Shown here: piece by piece, positions 52,574 to 64,000 of the stretch
Layout: every line of letters starts with the position of its first letter
How positions within the stretch are numbered: position 1 is the first letter of the stretch
Notes under the pieces: model-generated
What the model was told of the DNA's origin: nothing
What the model saw: only the letters and a program-made list of their open reading frames with translations
Database searches by the model: none
Made by a program: the position numbers and the translations under genes
From: Hydractinia symbiolongicarpus
Lineage: Eukaryota; Cnidaria; Hydrozoa; Anthoathecata; Hydractiniidae
Assembly (NCBI RefSeq): GCF_029227915.1
Contig: NC_079884.1
Span: 18,416,001-18,480,000, forward strand
Direction: 5' to 3'
Length of the DNA stretch: 64,000 nt

Positions 52574-55297
52574 ATGACCTTTTCCCCCTAACAATGGCCT
52601 TACACGTAAATCACGTGGTTCCACGTGTCTGTGCAAGTAGGCATTGGTCTAGTCCTTCCACTCTTAATGGACTACGACGTCCCAAGTCGTTTTCCATTAC
52701 GCCATGGCCTTATAGCACCGTCAACTACGTGAACAGGCCTCTAAATGTTGTTATATGACCTTTTGCCGCCTAATAACGGCCTTACACGTAAATCACGTAG
52801 TTCCACGTGTCTGTTCAGGTTGCCATTGGTCTAGTCCTATCACTATGAATGTAGTACGACGTCCCAAATCGTTTTACATTGCGCAATAGCCTTATAACAC
52901 AGTCAACTACGTGAACAGGTCTCTAAAGGTTGTTATATAACCTTTTGACGCCTAATAATGGCGTTACACATAAATCACGTCGCTCCACATGTCTGGGCAA
53001 GTTGCCATTGGTCTGGTCCTTTAACTCTCAATGCACTACGACGTCCCAAGTTGTTTTCCATTGTGCCATGACATTATAACACCGCCAACTACGTGTACAG
53101 GCCTCTAAAGCCTAATATATGACCTTTTGCCGCCTAATTATGGCCTTACACAAAAATCACGTGGTTCCATATGTCTGGGCAAGTTGCCATTGGTCTAGTC
53201 CTTCCACAATGCACTACGACGTCCCAAGTTGTTTTCCATTGTGCCATGACATTATAACACCGCCAACTACGTGTACAGGCCTCTAAAGCCTAATGTATGA
53301 TCTTTTGCCGCCTAATTATGGCCTTACACATAAATCACGTGGTTCCACATGTCTGGGCAAGTTGCCATTGGTCTAGTCCTTCCACTGTTAATGTACTACG
53401 ACGTCCTAAGACGTTTTCGAATGCGTCATGACGTTATAACACCGTCAACTACGCGTACAGTCCTCTAAAGTCTGTTATATGACCTTTTGCCGCCTAATAA
53501 CCGCCTTACACGTAAATCACGTGGTTCCACGTGTCTGTTCAGGTTGCCATTGCTCTAGTTCTACCACTACAAATGTACTACGACGTCCCAAATCGTTTTA
53601 CATTGCTGAATAGCCTTATAACACCGTCAACTACGTGAGCAGCCCTCTAAAGGTTTTTATATGGCCTTTTGCTGCGTAATAATGGCCTTATCCAAAAATC
53701 ACGTCGTTCCATATGTCTGGGCAAGTTGACATTGGTCTAGTCCTTTCACTATCAATGCACTACGACGTCCCAAGTTGTTTTCCATTGTGCCATGGCCTTA
53801 TAACACCGTCAACTACGTGTACAGGCCTCTAAAAGATGTTATATGACCTTTTGCCCCCTATTATCGTCCTTGCACGTATATCACGTCGTTCCACGTGTCT
53901 GTGCAGGTTGGCATTGGTCTAGTCCTTTTACTATCAATGTACTACGACGTCCCAAATCATTTCCATTACGCCATGGCCTTATAACACCGTCACCTGCGCG
54001 TACAGTCCTCTAAAGTCTGTTATATGACCTTTTGCCGCCTAATAATGGCCTTACACATCAATCACGTCGTTCCACATGTCTGGGCAAGTTGCCATTGGTC
54101 TGGTCCTTTCACTATCAATGCACTACGACCTCCCAAGTTCTTTTCCACTGCGCAATAGCCTTATAACACCGTCAACTACGCGTACAGTCCTCTAAGGTCC
54201 GTTACATCACCTTTTGGTGCCTAATAATGACGTTACACATAAATCACGAGGTTCCGCGTGTCTACACTGGTTAATATTGGTTTATTCCCTCGACACTCAA
54301 TGAACTACAACGTCCCAAGTCTATTTTCATTGCTGCATGACGTTATAACACCGTCAACTACATGAACAGGCCTCTAAAGTCTGTTATATGACCTTTTGCC
54401 GTCTAATAATGACCTTACACATAAATCACGTGGTTCCACGTGTCTGTTCAGGTTGCCATTGGTCTAGTCCTACCACTATGAATGTAGTACGACGTCCCAA
54501 ATCGTTTTACATTGCTGAATAGCCTTATAACACCGTCAACTACGTGAGCATCCCTCTGAAGGTTTTTATATGGCCTTTTGCCGCGTAATAATGGCCTTAT
54601 CCATAAATCACGTCGTTCGACACGTCTGCGCAAGTTTCCATTGGTCTAGTCCTTTCACTATGAATACACTACGACCTCCCAAGTTCTTTTCCACTGCGCA
54701 ATAGCCTTATAACACCGTCGACTACGCGCACAGTCCTCTAAAGTCAGTTATATCACCTTTTGGCGCCTAATAATGACGTTACACATAAATCACGTGGTTC
54801 CGCGTGTCTACACTGGTTACCATTGGTTTATTCCCTCGACACTCAGTGGACTACATTGTCCTAAGTCTATTTACATTGCTGCATGACGTTATAACACCGT
54901 TAACTACACGTGCATGCCTCTAAGGCCTGTTATATGACCTTTTGCCACCTAATAACGGCCTTACACGTAAATCACATAGTTGCACGTGTCTGTTCAGGTT
55001 GCCATTGGTCTAGTCCTACCACTATGAATGTAGTACGACGTCCCAAATCGTTTTACATTGCGGAATAGCCTTATAACACCGTCTACTACGTGAGCAGGCC
55101 TCTAAAGGGGTTTATATGGCCTTTTGCCGCCTAATAATGGCCTTACACATAAATCACGTCGCTCCACATGTCTGTGCAGGTTGCCATTGGTCTAGTCCTT
55201 CCACTGTTAATGTACTACGACGTCCCAAATTGTTTAACATTGCGGAATAGCCTTATAACACCGTCAACTACGGGTACAGTCCTCTAAAGTCTGTTAA
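52574..55297 (+). repeat. Large HOR unit III (2724 bp, about 15 monomers)
   Basis: It follows unit II monomer by monomer, except for a monomer retained at about 54020-54200 and a shortcut near 55170, where CTCCACATGTCTGTGCAGG replaces the CCATTCCTTT series. Sequence identity to unit II looks very high outside these indels. Confidence 0.87.
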
Positions 55298-56407
55298 ATG
55301 ACCTTTTCCCCCTAACAATGGCCTTACACGTAAATCACGTGGTTCCACGTGTCTGTGCAAGTAGGCATTGGTCTAGTCCTTCCACTCTTAATGGACTACG
55401 ACGTCCCAAGTCGTTTTCCATTACGCCATGGCCTTATAGCACCGTCAACTACGTGAACAGGCCTCTAAATGTTGTTATATGACCTTTTGCCGCCTAAAAA
55501 CGGCCTTACACGTAAATCACGTAGTTCCACGTGTCTGTTCAGGTTGCCATTGGTCTAGTCCTATCACTATGAATGTAGTACGACGTCCCAAATCGTTTTA
55601 CATTGCGCAATAGCCTTATAACACAGTCAACTACGTGAACAGGTCTCTAAAGGTTGTTATATAACCTTTTGACGCCTAATAATGGCGTTACACATAAATC
55701 ACGTCGCTCCACATGTCTGGGCAAGTTGCCATTGGTCTGGTCCTTTAACTCTCAATGCACTACGACGTCCCAAGTTGTTTTCCATTGTGCCATGACATTA
55801 TAACACCGCCAACTACGTGTACAGGCCTCTAAAGCCTAATATATGACCTTTTGCCGCCTAATTATGGCCTTACACAAAAATCACGTGGTTCCATATGTCT
55901 GGGCAAGTTGCCATTGGTCTAGTCCTTCCACAATGCACTACGACGTCCCAAGTTGTTTTCCATTGTGCCATGACATTATAACACCGCCAACTACGTGTAC
56001 AGGCCTCTAAAGCCTAATGTATGCTCTTTTGCCGCCTAATTATGGCCTTACACATAAATCACGTGGTTCCACATGTCTGGGCAAGTTGCCATTGGTCTAG
56101 TCCTTCCACTGTTAATGTACTACGACGTCCTAAGACGTTTTCGAATGCGTCATGACGTTATAACACCGTCAACTACGCGTACAGTCCTCTAAAGTCTGTT
56201 ATATGACCTTTTGCCGCCTAATAACCGCCTTACACGTAAATCACGTGGTTCCACGTGTCTGTTCAGGTTGCCATTGCTCTAGTTCTACCACTACAAATGT
56301 ACTACGACGTCCCAAATCGTTTTACATTGCTGAATAGCCTTATAACACCGTCAACTACGTGAGCAGCCCTCTAAAGGTTTTTATATGGCCTTTTGCTGCG
56401 TAATAAT
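55298..56407 (+). repeat. Large HOR unit IV (partial, about 6 monomers)
   Basis: It repeats the first 1.1 kb of units II and III, including the CCTTCCACAATGCAC marker at 55930. Just after TTTTGCTGCGTAATAATG (near 56404) it switches to the ATGACC..CACATCAATC series that opens the next block. Confidence 0.85.
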
Positions 56408-59400
56408 GACCTTACACATCAATCACGTCGTTCCACATGTCTGGGCAAGTTGCCATTGGTCTGGTCCTTTCACTCTCAATGCACTACGACGTCCCAAGTT
56501 CTTTTCCATTGCGCAATAGCGTTATAACACCGTCAACTACGTGAACAGGCCTCTAAAGGCTGTTATATGACCTTTTGCTGTCTATTAATGGCCTTACACA
56601 TAAATCACGTCGTCCCACATGTCTGTGCAAGTTGCCATTGGTCCCGTCCTTTCACTATCAATGCACTACGACCTCCCAAGTTCATTTCCAATGCGCAATA
56701 GCCTTATAACACCGTCAACTACGCGTACAGTCCTTTAAAGTCTGTTATATGACCTTTTGCCGCCTAATAATGGCCTTACACATCAATCACGTCGTTCCAC
56801 ATGTCTGGGCAAGTTGCCATTGGTCTGGTCCTTTCACTATCAATGCACTACGACCTCCCAAGTTCTTTTCCACTGCGCAATAGCCTTATAACACCGTCAA
56901 CTACGCGTACAGTCCTCTAAAGTCTGTTATATGACCGTTTGCCGCCTAATAATGGCCTTACACATAAATCACGTGTTTCCACGTGTCTGTTCAGGTTGCC
57001 ATTGGTCTCGTCCTTTCACTATCAATGGACTACGACATCCCAAATCGTTTTACATTGCGCAGTAGCCTTATAACACCGTCAACTACGTGAACAGGTCTCT
57101 AAAGGTTGTTATATAACCTTTTGCTGCCTAATAACGGCCTTACACGTAATTCACGTGGTTCCACGTGTCTACTCAGGTTGCCATTGGTCTAGTCCTACCA
57201 CTACGATCGTACTAGAACGTCCCAAATTGTTTTACATTGCTGAATAGCCTTATAACACCGTCAACTACGTGAGCAGCCCTCTGAAGGTTTTTATATGGCC
57301 TTTTGCCGCGTAATAATGGCCTTATCCATAAATCACGTCGTTCGACACGTCTGCGCAAGTTTCCATTGGTCTAGTCCTTTCACTATGAATACACTACGAC
57401 CTCCCAAGTTCTTTTCCACTGCGCAATAGCCTTATAACACCGTCGACTACGCGCACAGTCCTCTAAAGTCAGTTATATCACCTTTTGGCGCCTAATAATG
57501 ACGTTACACATAAATCACGTGGTTCCGCGTGTCTACACTGGTTACCATTGGTTTATTCCCTCGACACTCAGTGGACTACATTGTCCTAAGTCTATTTACA
57601 TTGCTGCATGACGTTATAACACCGTTAACTACACGTGCATGCCTCTAAGGCCTGTTATATGACCTTTTGCCGCCTAATAACGGCCTTACACGTAAATCAC
57701 GTAGTTCCACGTGTCTGTTCAGGTTGCCATTGGTCTAGTCCTACCACTATGAATGTAGTACGACGTCCCAAATCGTTTTACATTGCGGAATAGCCTTATA
57801 ACACCGTCTACTACGTGAGCAGGTCTCTAAAGGGGTTTATATGGCCTTTTGCCGCCTAATAATGGTCTTACACATAAATCACGTCGCTCCACATGTCTGG
57901 GCAAGTTGCCATTGGTCCATTCCTTTATCTGTTAATGTACTACGACGTCCTAAGTCGTTTTCCATTTGCTGCATGACGTTATAACACCGTCAACTACATG
58001 TACATGCCTCTAAAGGCTGTTATATGACCTTTTGCCGCCTAACAATGGCCTTGCACATAAATCACGTCGTTCCACATGTCTGTGTAAGTTGCCATTGGTC
58101 CATTCCTTTATCTGTTAATGTACTACGACGTCCTAAGTCGTTTTCCATTTGCTGCATGACGTTATAATACCGTCAACTACATGTGCATGCCTCTAAAGGC
58201 TGTTATATGACCTTTTGCCGCCTAATAATGGCCTTACACATCAATCACGTCGTTCCACATGTCTGGGCAAGTTGCCATTGGTCTGGTCCTTTCACTATCA
58301 ATGCACTACGACCTCCCAAGTTCTTTTCAACTGCGCAATAGCCTTATAACACCGTCGACTACGCGCACAGTCCTCTAAAGTCAGTTATATCACCTTTTGG
58401 CGCCTAATAATGACGGTACACATAAATCACGTGGTTCCGCGTGTCTACATTGGTTACCATTGGTTTATTCCCTCGACACTCAGTGGACTACATTGTCCTA
58501 AGTCTATTTACATTGCTGCATGACGTTATAACACCGTTAACTACACGTGCATGCCTCTAAGGCCTGTTATATGACCTTTTGCCGCCTAATAACGGCCTTA
58601 CACGTAGGTCACGTAGTTCCACGTGTCTGTTCAGGTTGCCATTTGTCTAGTCCTACCACTATGAATGTAGTACGACGTCCCAAATCGTTTTACATTGCGG
58701 AATAGCCTTATAACACCGTCAACTACATGTACATGCCTCTAAAGGCTGTTATATGACCTTTTGCCGCCTAACAATGGCCTTGCACATAAATCACGTCGTT
58801 CCACATGTCTGTGTAAGTTGCCATTGGTCCATTCCTTTATCTGTTAATGTACTACGACGTCCTAAGTCGTTTTCCATTTGCTGCATGACGTTATAACACC
58901 GTCAACTACATGAACAGGCCTCAAAAGGCTGTTATATGGCATTTTGCCTCGTAATAACGTCCTTGCACGTAAATCACGTCGTTCCACGTGTCTGTGCAGG
59001 TTGGGATTGGTCTAGTCCTTCCACTTTCAGTGGACTACGACGTACCAAGTCGTTTTCCATAACGCCATGGCCTTATAACACCGTCTACTACGTGAACAGG
59101 CCTCTAAAGGTTGTTATATAACCTTTTGCCGCCTAAAACGGCCTTACACGTAAATCACGTGGTTCCCCGTGTCTGTTCAGGTTGCCATTGCTCTAGTCCT
59201 ACCACTACAAATGTACTACGACGTCCCAAATCGTTTTTGATTGCGTCATGACGTTATAACACCGTCAACTACGCGTACAGTCCTTTAAAGTCTGTTATAT
59301 CACCTTTTGGCGCCTAATAATGACCTTCACTTAAATCACGTGGTTCCGCGTGTCTCCACTGGTTACCATTGGTTTATTCCCTGGACACTCAATGTACTAC

Positions 59401-60049
59401 AACGTCCCAAATCGTCTTACATTGCGCAATGGCCTTATAACACCGTCAACTACGTGTACTGACCTCTAAAGGTTTTTATATGGCCTTTTGCCTCGTAATA
59501 ACGTCCTTGCACGTAAATCACGTCGTTGCACGTGTCTGCGCAGGTTGAGATTGGTCTAGTCCTTCCACTATCAATGGACTACGACTTCCTAAGTCGTTTT
59601 CGATTGCGTCATGACGTTATAACACCGTCAACTACGTGTACTGTCCTCTAAAATCTGTTATATGACCTTTTACTGCCTATTAATGGCCTTACACATAAAT
59701 CACGTCGTCCCACATGTCTGTGCAAGTTGCCATTGGTCCCGTCCTTTCACTATCAATGCACTACGACCTCCCAAGTTCTTTTCCACTGCGCAATAGCCTT
59801 TATAACACCGTCAACTACGCGTACAGTGCTCTAAAGTCTGTTATATCACCTTTTGGCGCATAATAATGACGTTACACATAAATCACGTGGTTCCGCGTGT
59901 CTCCACTGGTTACCATTGGTTTATTCCCTCGACACTCAATGGACTACAACGTCCTAAGTCTATTTACATTACTGCATGACGTTATAACACCGTTAACTAC
60001 ATGTTCATGCCTCTAAGGTCTGTTATATGACCTTTTGCCGCCTAATAAT
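56408..60049 (+). repeat. Terminal HOR block, copy 1 (3642 bp)
   Basis: The first 1.55 kb (to about 57960) matches the starts of copies 2 and 3 at offsets of 3642 and 5281 bp. The remainder holds a 912-bp 5-monomer module (57841-58752) and about seven further monomers not present between copies 2 and 3. The private GACGTC to GACATC change near 57037 separates it from the other copies. Confidence 0.86.
57841..58752 (+). repeat. 5-monomer 912-bp module, distal copy
   Basis: Monomers start at 57841, 58024, 58207, 58389 and 58571; two are 183 bp, as in the copies at 28385, 29297, 41486 and 42398. It is nested within a different, longer HOR, so the module has spread between arrays. Confidence 0.85.
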
Positions 60050-61688
60050 GACCTTACACATCAATCACGTCGTTCCACATGTCTGGGCAAGTTGCCATTG
60101 GTCTGGTCCTTTCACTCTCAATGCACTACGACGTCCCAAGTTCTTTTCCATTGCGCAATAGCGTTATAACACCGTCAACTACGTGAACAGGCCTCTAAAG
60201 GCTGTTATATGACCTTTTGCTGCCTATTAATGGCCTTACACATAAATCACGTCGTCCCACATGTCTGTGCAAGTTGCCATTGGTCCCGTCCTTTCACTAT
60301 CAATGCACTACGACCTCCCAAGTTCATTTCCAATGCGCAATAGCCTTATAACACCGTCAACTACGCGTACAGTCCTTTAAAGTCTGTTATATGACCTTTT
60401 GCCGCCTAATAATGGCCTTACACATCAATCACGTCGTTCCACATGTCTGGGCAAGTTGCCATTGGTCTGGTCCTTTCACTATCAATGCACTACGACCTCC
60501 CAAGTTCTTTTCCACTGCGCAATAGCCTTATAACACCGTCAACTACGCGTACAGTCCTCTAAAGTCTGTTATATGACCGTTTGCCGCCTAATAATGGCCT
60601 TACACATAAATCACGTGTTTCCACGTGTCTGTTCAGGTTGCCATTGGTCTCGTCCTTTCACTATCAATGGACTACGACGTCCCAAATCGTTTTACATTGC
60701 GCAGTAGCCTTATAACACCGTCAACTACGTGAACAGGTCTCTAAAGGTTGTTATATAACCTTTTGCTGCCTAATAACGGCCTTACACGTAATTCACGTGG
60801 TTCCACGTGTCTACTCAGGTTGCCATTGGTCTAGTCCTACCACTACGATCGTACTAGAACGTCCCAAATTGTTTTACATTGCTGAATAGCCTTATAACAC
60901 CGTCAACTACGTGAGCAGCCCTCTGAAGGTTTTTATATGGCCTTTTGCCGCGTAATAATGGCCTTATCCATAAATCACGTCGTTCGACACGTCTGCGCAA
61001 GTTTCCATTGGTCTAGTCCTTTCACTATGAATACACTACGACCTCCCAAGTTCTTTTCCACTGCGCAATAGCCTTATAACACCGTCGACTACGCGCACAG
61101 TCCTCTAAAGTCAGTTATATCACCTTTTGGCGCCTAATAATGACGTTACACATAAATCACGTGGTTCCGCGTGTCTACACTGGTTACCATTGGTTTATTC
61201 CCTCGACACTCAGTGGACTACATTGTCCTAAGTCTATTTACATTGCTGCATGACGTTATAACACCGTTAACTACACGTGCATGCCTCTAAGGCCTGTTAT
61301 ATGACCTTTTGCCGCCTAATAACGGCCTTACACGTAAATCACGTAGTTCCACGTGTCTGTTCAGGTTGCCATTGGTCTAGTCCTACCACTATGAATGTAG
61401 TACGACGTCCCAAATCGTTTTACATTGCGGAATAGCCTTATAACACCGTCTACTACGTGAGCAGGTCTCTAAAGGGGTTTATATGGCCTTTTGCCGCCTA
61501 ATAATGGTCTTACACATAAATCACGTCGCTCCACATGTCTGGGCAAGTTGCCATTGGTCCATTCCTTTATCTGTTAATGTACTACGACGTCCTAAGTCGT
61601 TTTCCATTTGCTGCATGACGTTATAACACCGTCAACTACATGTGCATGCCTCTAAGGTCTGTTATATGACCTTTTGCCGCCTAATAAT
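60050..61688 (+). repeat. Terminal HOR block, copy 2 (1639 bp, 9 monomers)
   Basis: Nine monomers. Anchors at 60050 and 61689, and at 60937 and 62576, are both 1639 bp apart. The one base over nine whole monomers comes from the extra T in CCATTTGCTGCATGACG near 61605. Confidence 0.88.
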
Positions 61689-64000
61689 GACCTTACACAT
61701 CAATCACGTCGTTCCACATGTCTGGGCAAGTTGCCATTGGTCTGGTCCTTTCACTCTCAATGCACTACGACGTCCCAAGTTCTTTTCCATTGCGCAATAG
61801 CGTTATAACACCGTCAACTACGTGAACAGGCCTCTAAAGGCTGTTATATGACCTTTTGCTGCCTATTAATGGCCTTACACATAAATCACGTCGTCCCACA
61901 TGTCTGTGCAAGTTGCCATTGGTCCCGTCCTTTCACTATCAATGCACTACGACCTCCCAAGTTCATTTCCAATGCGCAATAGCCTTATAACACCGTCAAC
62001 TACGCGTACAGTCCTTTAAAGTCTGTTATATGACCTTTTGCCGCCTAATAATGGCCTTACACATCAATCACGTCGTTCCACATGTCTGGGCAAGTTGCCA
62101 TTGGTCTGGTCCTTTCACTATCAATGCACTACGACCTCCCAAGTTCTTTTCCACTGCGCAATAGCCTTATAACACCGTCAACTACGCGTACAGTCCTCTA
62201 AAGTCTGTTATATGACCGTTTGCCGCCTAATAATGGCCTTACACATAAATCACGTGTTTCCACGTGTCTGTTCAGGTTGCCATTGGTCTCGTCCTTTCAC
62301 TATCAATGGACTACGACGTCCCAAATCGTTTTACATTGCGCAGTAGCCTTATAACACCGTCAACTACGTGAACAGGTCTCTAAAGGTTGTTATATAACCT
62401 TTTGCTGCCTAATAACGGCCTTACACGTAATTCACGTGGTTCCACGTGTCTACTCAGGTTGCCATTGGTCTAGTCCTACCACTACGATCGTACTAGAACG
62501 TCCCAAATTGTTTTACATTGCTGAATAGCCTTATAACACCGTCAACTACGTGAGCAGCCCTCTGAAGGTTTTTATATGGCCTTTTGCCGCGTAATAATGG
62601 CCTTATCCATAAATCACGTCGTTCGACACGTCTGCGCAAGTTTCCATTGGTCTAGTCCTTTCACTATGAATACACTACGACCTCCCAAGTTCTTTTCCAC
62701 TGCGCAATAGCCTTATAACACCGTCGACTACGCGCACAGTCCTCTAAAGTCAGTTATATCACCTTTTGGCGCCTAATAATGACGTTACACATAAATCACG
62801 TGGTTCCGCGTGTCTACACTGGTTACCATTGGTTTATTCCCTCGACACTCAGTGGACTACATTGTCCTAAGTCTATTTACATTGCTGCATGACGTTATAA
62901 CACCGTTAACTACACGTGCATGCCTCTAAGGCCTGTTATATGACCTTTTGCCGCCTAATAACGGCCTTACACGTAAATCACGTAGTTCCACGTGTCTGTT
63001 CAGGTTGCCATTGGTCTAGTCCTACCACTATGAATGTAGTACGACGTCCCAAATCGTTTTACATTGCGGAATAGCCTTATAACACCGTCTACTACGTGAG
63101 CAGGTCTCTAAAGGGGTTTATATGGCCTTTTGCCGCCTAATAATGGTCTTACACATAAATCACGTCGCTCCACATGTCTGGGCAAGTTGCCATTGGTCCA
63201 TTCCTTTATCTGTTAATGTACTACGACGTCCTAAGTCGTTTTCCATTTGCTGCATGACGTTATAATACCGTCAACTACATGTGCATGCCTCTAAAGGCTG
63301 TTATATGACCTTTTGCCGCCTAATAATGGCCTTACACATCAATCACGTCGTTCCACATGTCTGGGCAAGTTGCCATTGGTCTGGTCCTTTCACTCTCAAT
63401 GCACTACGACGTCCCAAGTTCTTTTCCATTGCGCAATAGCGTTATAACACCGTCAACTACGTGAACAGGCCTCTTAAGGCTGTTATATGACCTTTTGCCG
63501 CCTAATAATGGCCTTACACATCAATCACGTCGTTCCACATGTCTGGGCAAGTTGCCATTGGTTTATTCCTTTCACTATGAATACACTACGACGTCCCAAG
63601 TTCTTTTCCATTGTGCAATAGCCTTATAACACCGTCAATTACATGAACAGGCCTCCAAAGGCTGTTATATGGTCTTTTGCCTCGTAATAACGTCCTTGCA
63701 CGTAAATCAAGTCGTTCCACGTGTCTGTGCAGGTTGGGATTGGTCTAGTCCTTCCACTCTCAATGGACTACGACGTCCCAAGTCGTTTTCCATAACGCCA
63801 TGGCCTTATAACTCCGTAAACTACGTGAACAGGCCTCTAAAGGTTGTCATATTACCTTTTGCCGCCTAAAACGGCCTTACACGTAAATCACGTGGTTCCA
63901 CGTGTCTGTTCAGGTTGCCATTGCTCTAGTCCTACCACTACAAATGTACTACGACGTCCCAAATCGTTTTACATTGCGGAATAGCCTTATAACACCGTCA
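61689..64000 (+). repeat. Terminal HOR block, copy 3, and window end
   Basis: The first 1.55 kb is almost identical to copy 2. After about 63245 it follows copy 1 instead (TATAATACCGTC, as near 58165). It then runs into CGTAATAACGTCC-type monomers like those at 26931, 32940 and 39302. The array continues past the window edge; the last monomer is cut. Confidence 0.86.

Larger units (their letters stand above)
1..64000 (+). repeat. 182-bp tandem satellite array filling the whole window
   Basis: Every part of the window shows the same monomer landmarks in the same order and orientation: ATATGACC or a variant, a CTAATAATG-like stretch, a TCACGT..TTCCACRTG dyad, GCCATTGGTC, a CTACGACGTCC-like stretch, and TTATAACACCGTCAACTAC. 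Spacing is 182 bp; for example, equivalent points fall at 9315, 9497, 9679 and 9861. Counting register from 1549 to 63669 gives 342 monomers with a net loss of 124 bp, or about 352 monomers in the window. No inverted monomer and no unrelated insert was seen. The length is close to one nucleosome plus linker, as in many centromeric satellites, but centromere function is inference. I do not recognise the family. Confidence 0.97.

Noticed and set aside
1549-63869. Dozens of ATG-started open frames of 61-87 codons on the + strand as possible genes
   Set aside because: They are the same monomer read in the same phase. They appear or vanish with single variants (GCCATGGCC versus GCAATAGCC), shift frame every repeat, and show no recognisable domain. 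Translation similarity is just DNA similarity.
1-64000. CENP-B box
   Set aside because: I looked for the core TTCG....A..CGGG. TTCG occurs (CGTTCGACACG, TTTTCGATTGCG), but the downstream CGGG does not follow, so no site fits.
1-64000. CRISPR array, because of the regular repeats
   Set aside because: There are no unique spacers. The repeat is a contiguous 182-bp tandem unit, with HOR structure typical of eukaryotic satellites.
1-64000. Transposon, LTR or retroviral remnants
   Set aside because: Register is kept throughout with no gain above 4 bp beyond whole monomers, and no foreign sequence, terminal repeat or target duplication was seen.
1-64000. tRNA genes or Pol III A/B boxes (GTTCGA in CGTTCGACACGTC)
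   Set aside because: GTTCGA is a local variant of the dyad region (usually GTTCCA). The rest of the B box and a tRNA fold are absent.
1-64000. Telomeric repeats or an array boundary
   Set aside because: No TTAGG, TTAGGG or TTTAGGG runs. Both window ends lie inside the satellite.

Overview
The whole 64 kb window is tandem satellite DNA. A unit of about 182 bp repeats head to tail in one orientation from the first base to the last, about 352 times. I find no protein-coding gene, tRNA, rRNA, transposon, CRISPR array or telomere repeat. Register can be followed by hand across the window: between an anchor at 1549 and one at 63669 there are 342 monomers with a net loss of 124 bp, and no interval gains more than 4 bp beyond whole monomers. 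That leaves no room for an inserted foreign element. This architecture (nucleosome-length monomer, higher-order repeats, segmental duplications) is typical of a eukaryotic centromeric, pericentromeric or other heterochromatic array from a long-read assembly. The species and satellite family cannot be named from the sequence. CpG is close to its expected frequency, which argues against heavy germline CpG methylation, so an invertebrate or another lightly methylated genome is my inference.

Layout. 1-10588 is a mosaic of monomer variants with two large internal duplications: 1869-4345 matches 5450-7380, and about 820-1730 matches 8586-9496. 10589-14412 is a higher-order repeat (HOR) of 10 then 11 monomers. 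14413-14776 is a two-monomer transition into 14777-21693, the most homogeneous array: an 8-monomer, 1456 bp HOR with two 7-monomer deletion versions. 21694-28384 is more divergent and mosaic, with a short 6-monomer HOR at 23303-24960 and a 1.09 kb partial duplication at 26.5-28.0 kb. 28385-30208 is a 5-monomer, 912 bp HOR that recurs at 41486-43309 and 57841-58752. 32231-46590 is built from long duplicated segments in a different order: 32231-35183 with 38593-40999; 28425-30955 with 41526-44053; 36765-38590 with 44225-46590. 45855-56407 is a large HOR with units of about 2.7-3.3 kb (15-18 monomers). 56408-64000 carries three copies of a block of about 1.55 kb, two of them spaced 1639 bp apart.

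Function. The only candidate functional elements are sub-monomer motifs. At monomer positions 40-55 there is a dyad, in its best form CACGTGG-TT-CCACGTG, with two E-boxes one helical turn apart. At about 134-157 there is a strongly conserved block. Many monomers also hold an open frame of about 61 codons, but 182 is not a multiple of 3 and the frames look incidental. All identities were judged by eye; no alignment or database search was run.
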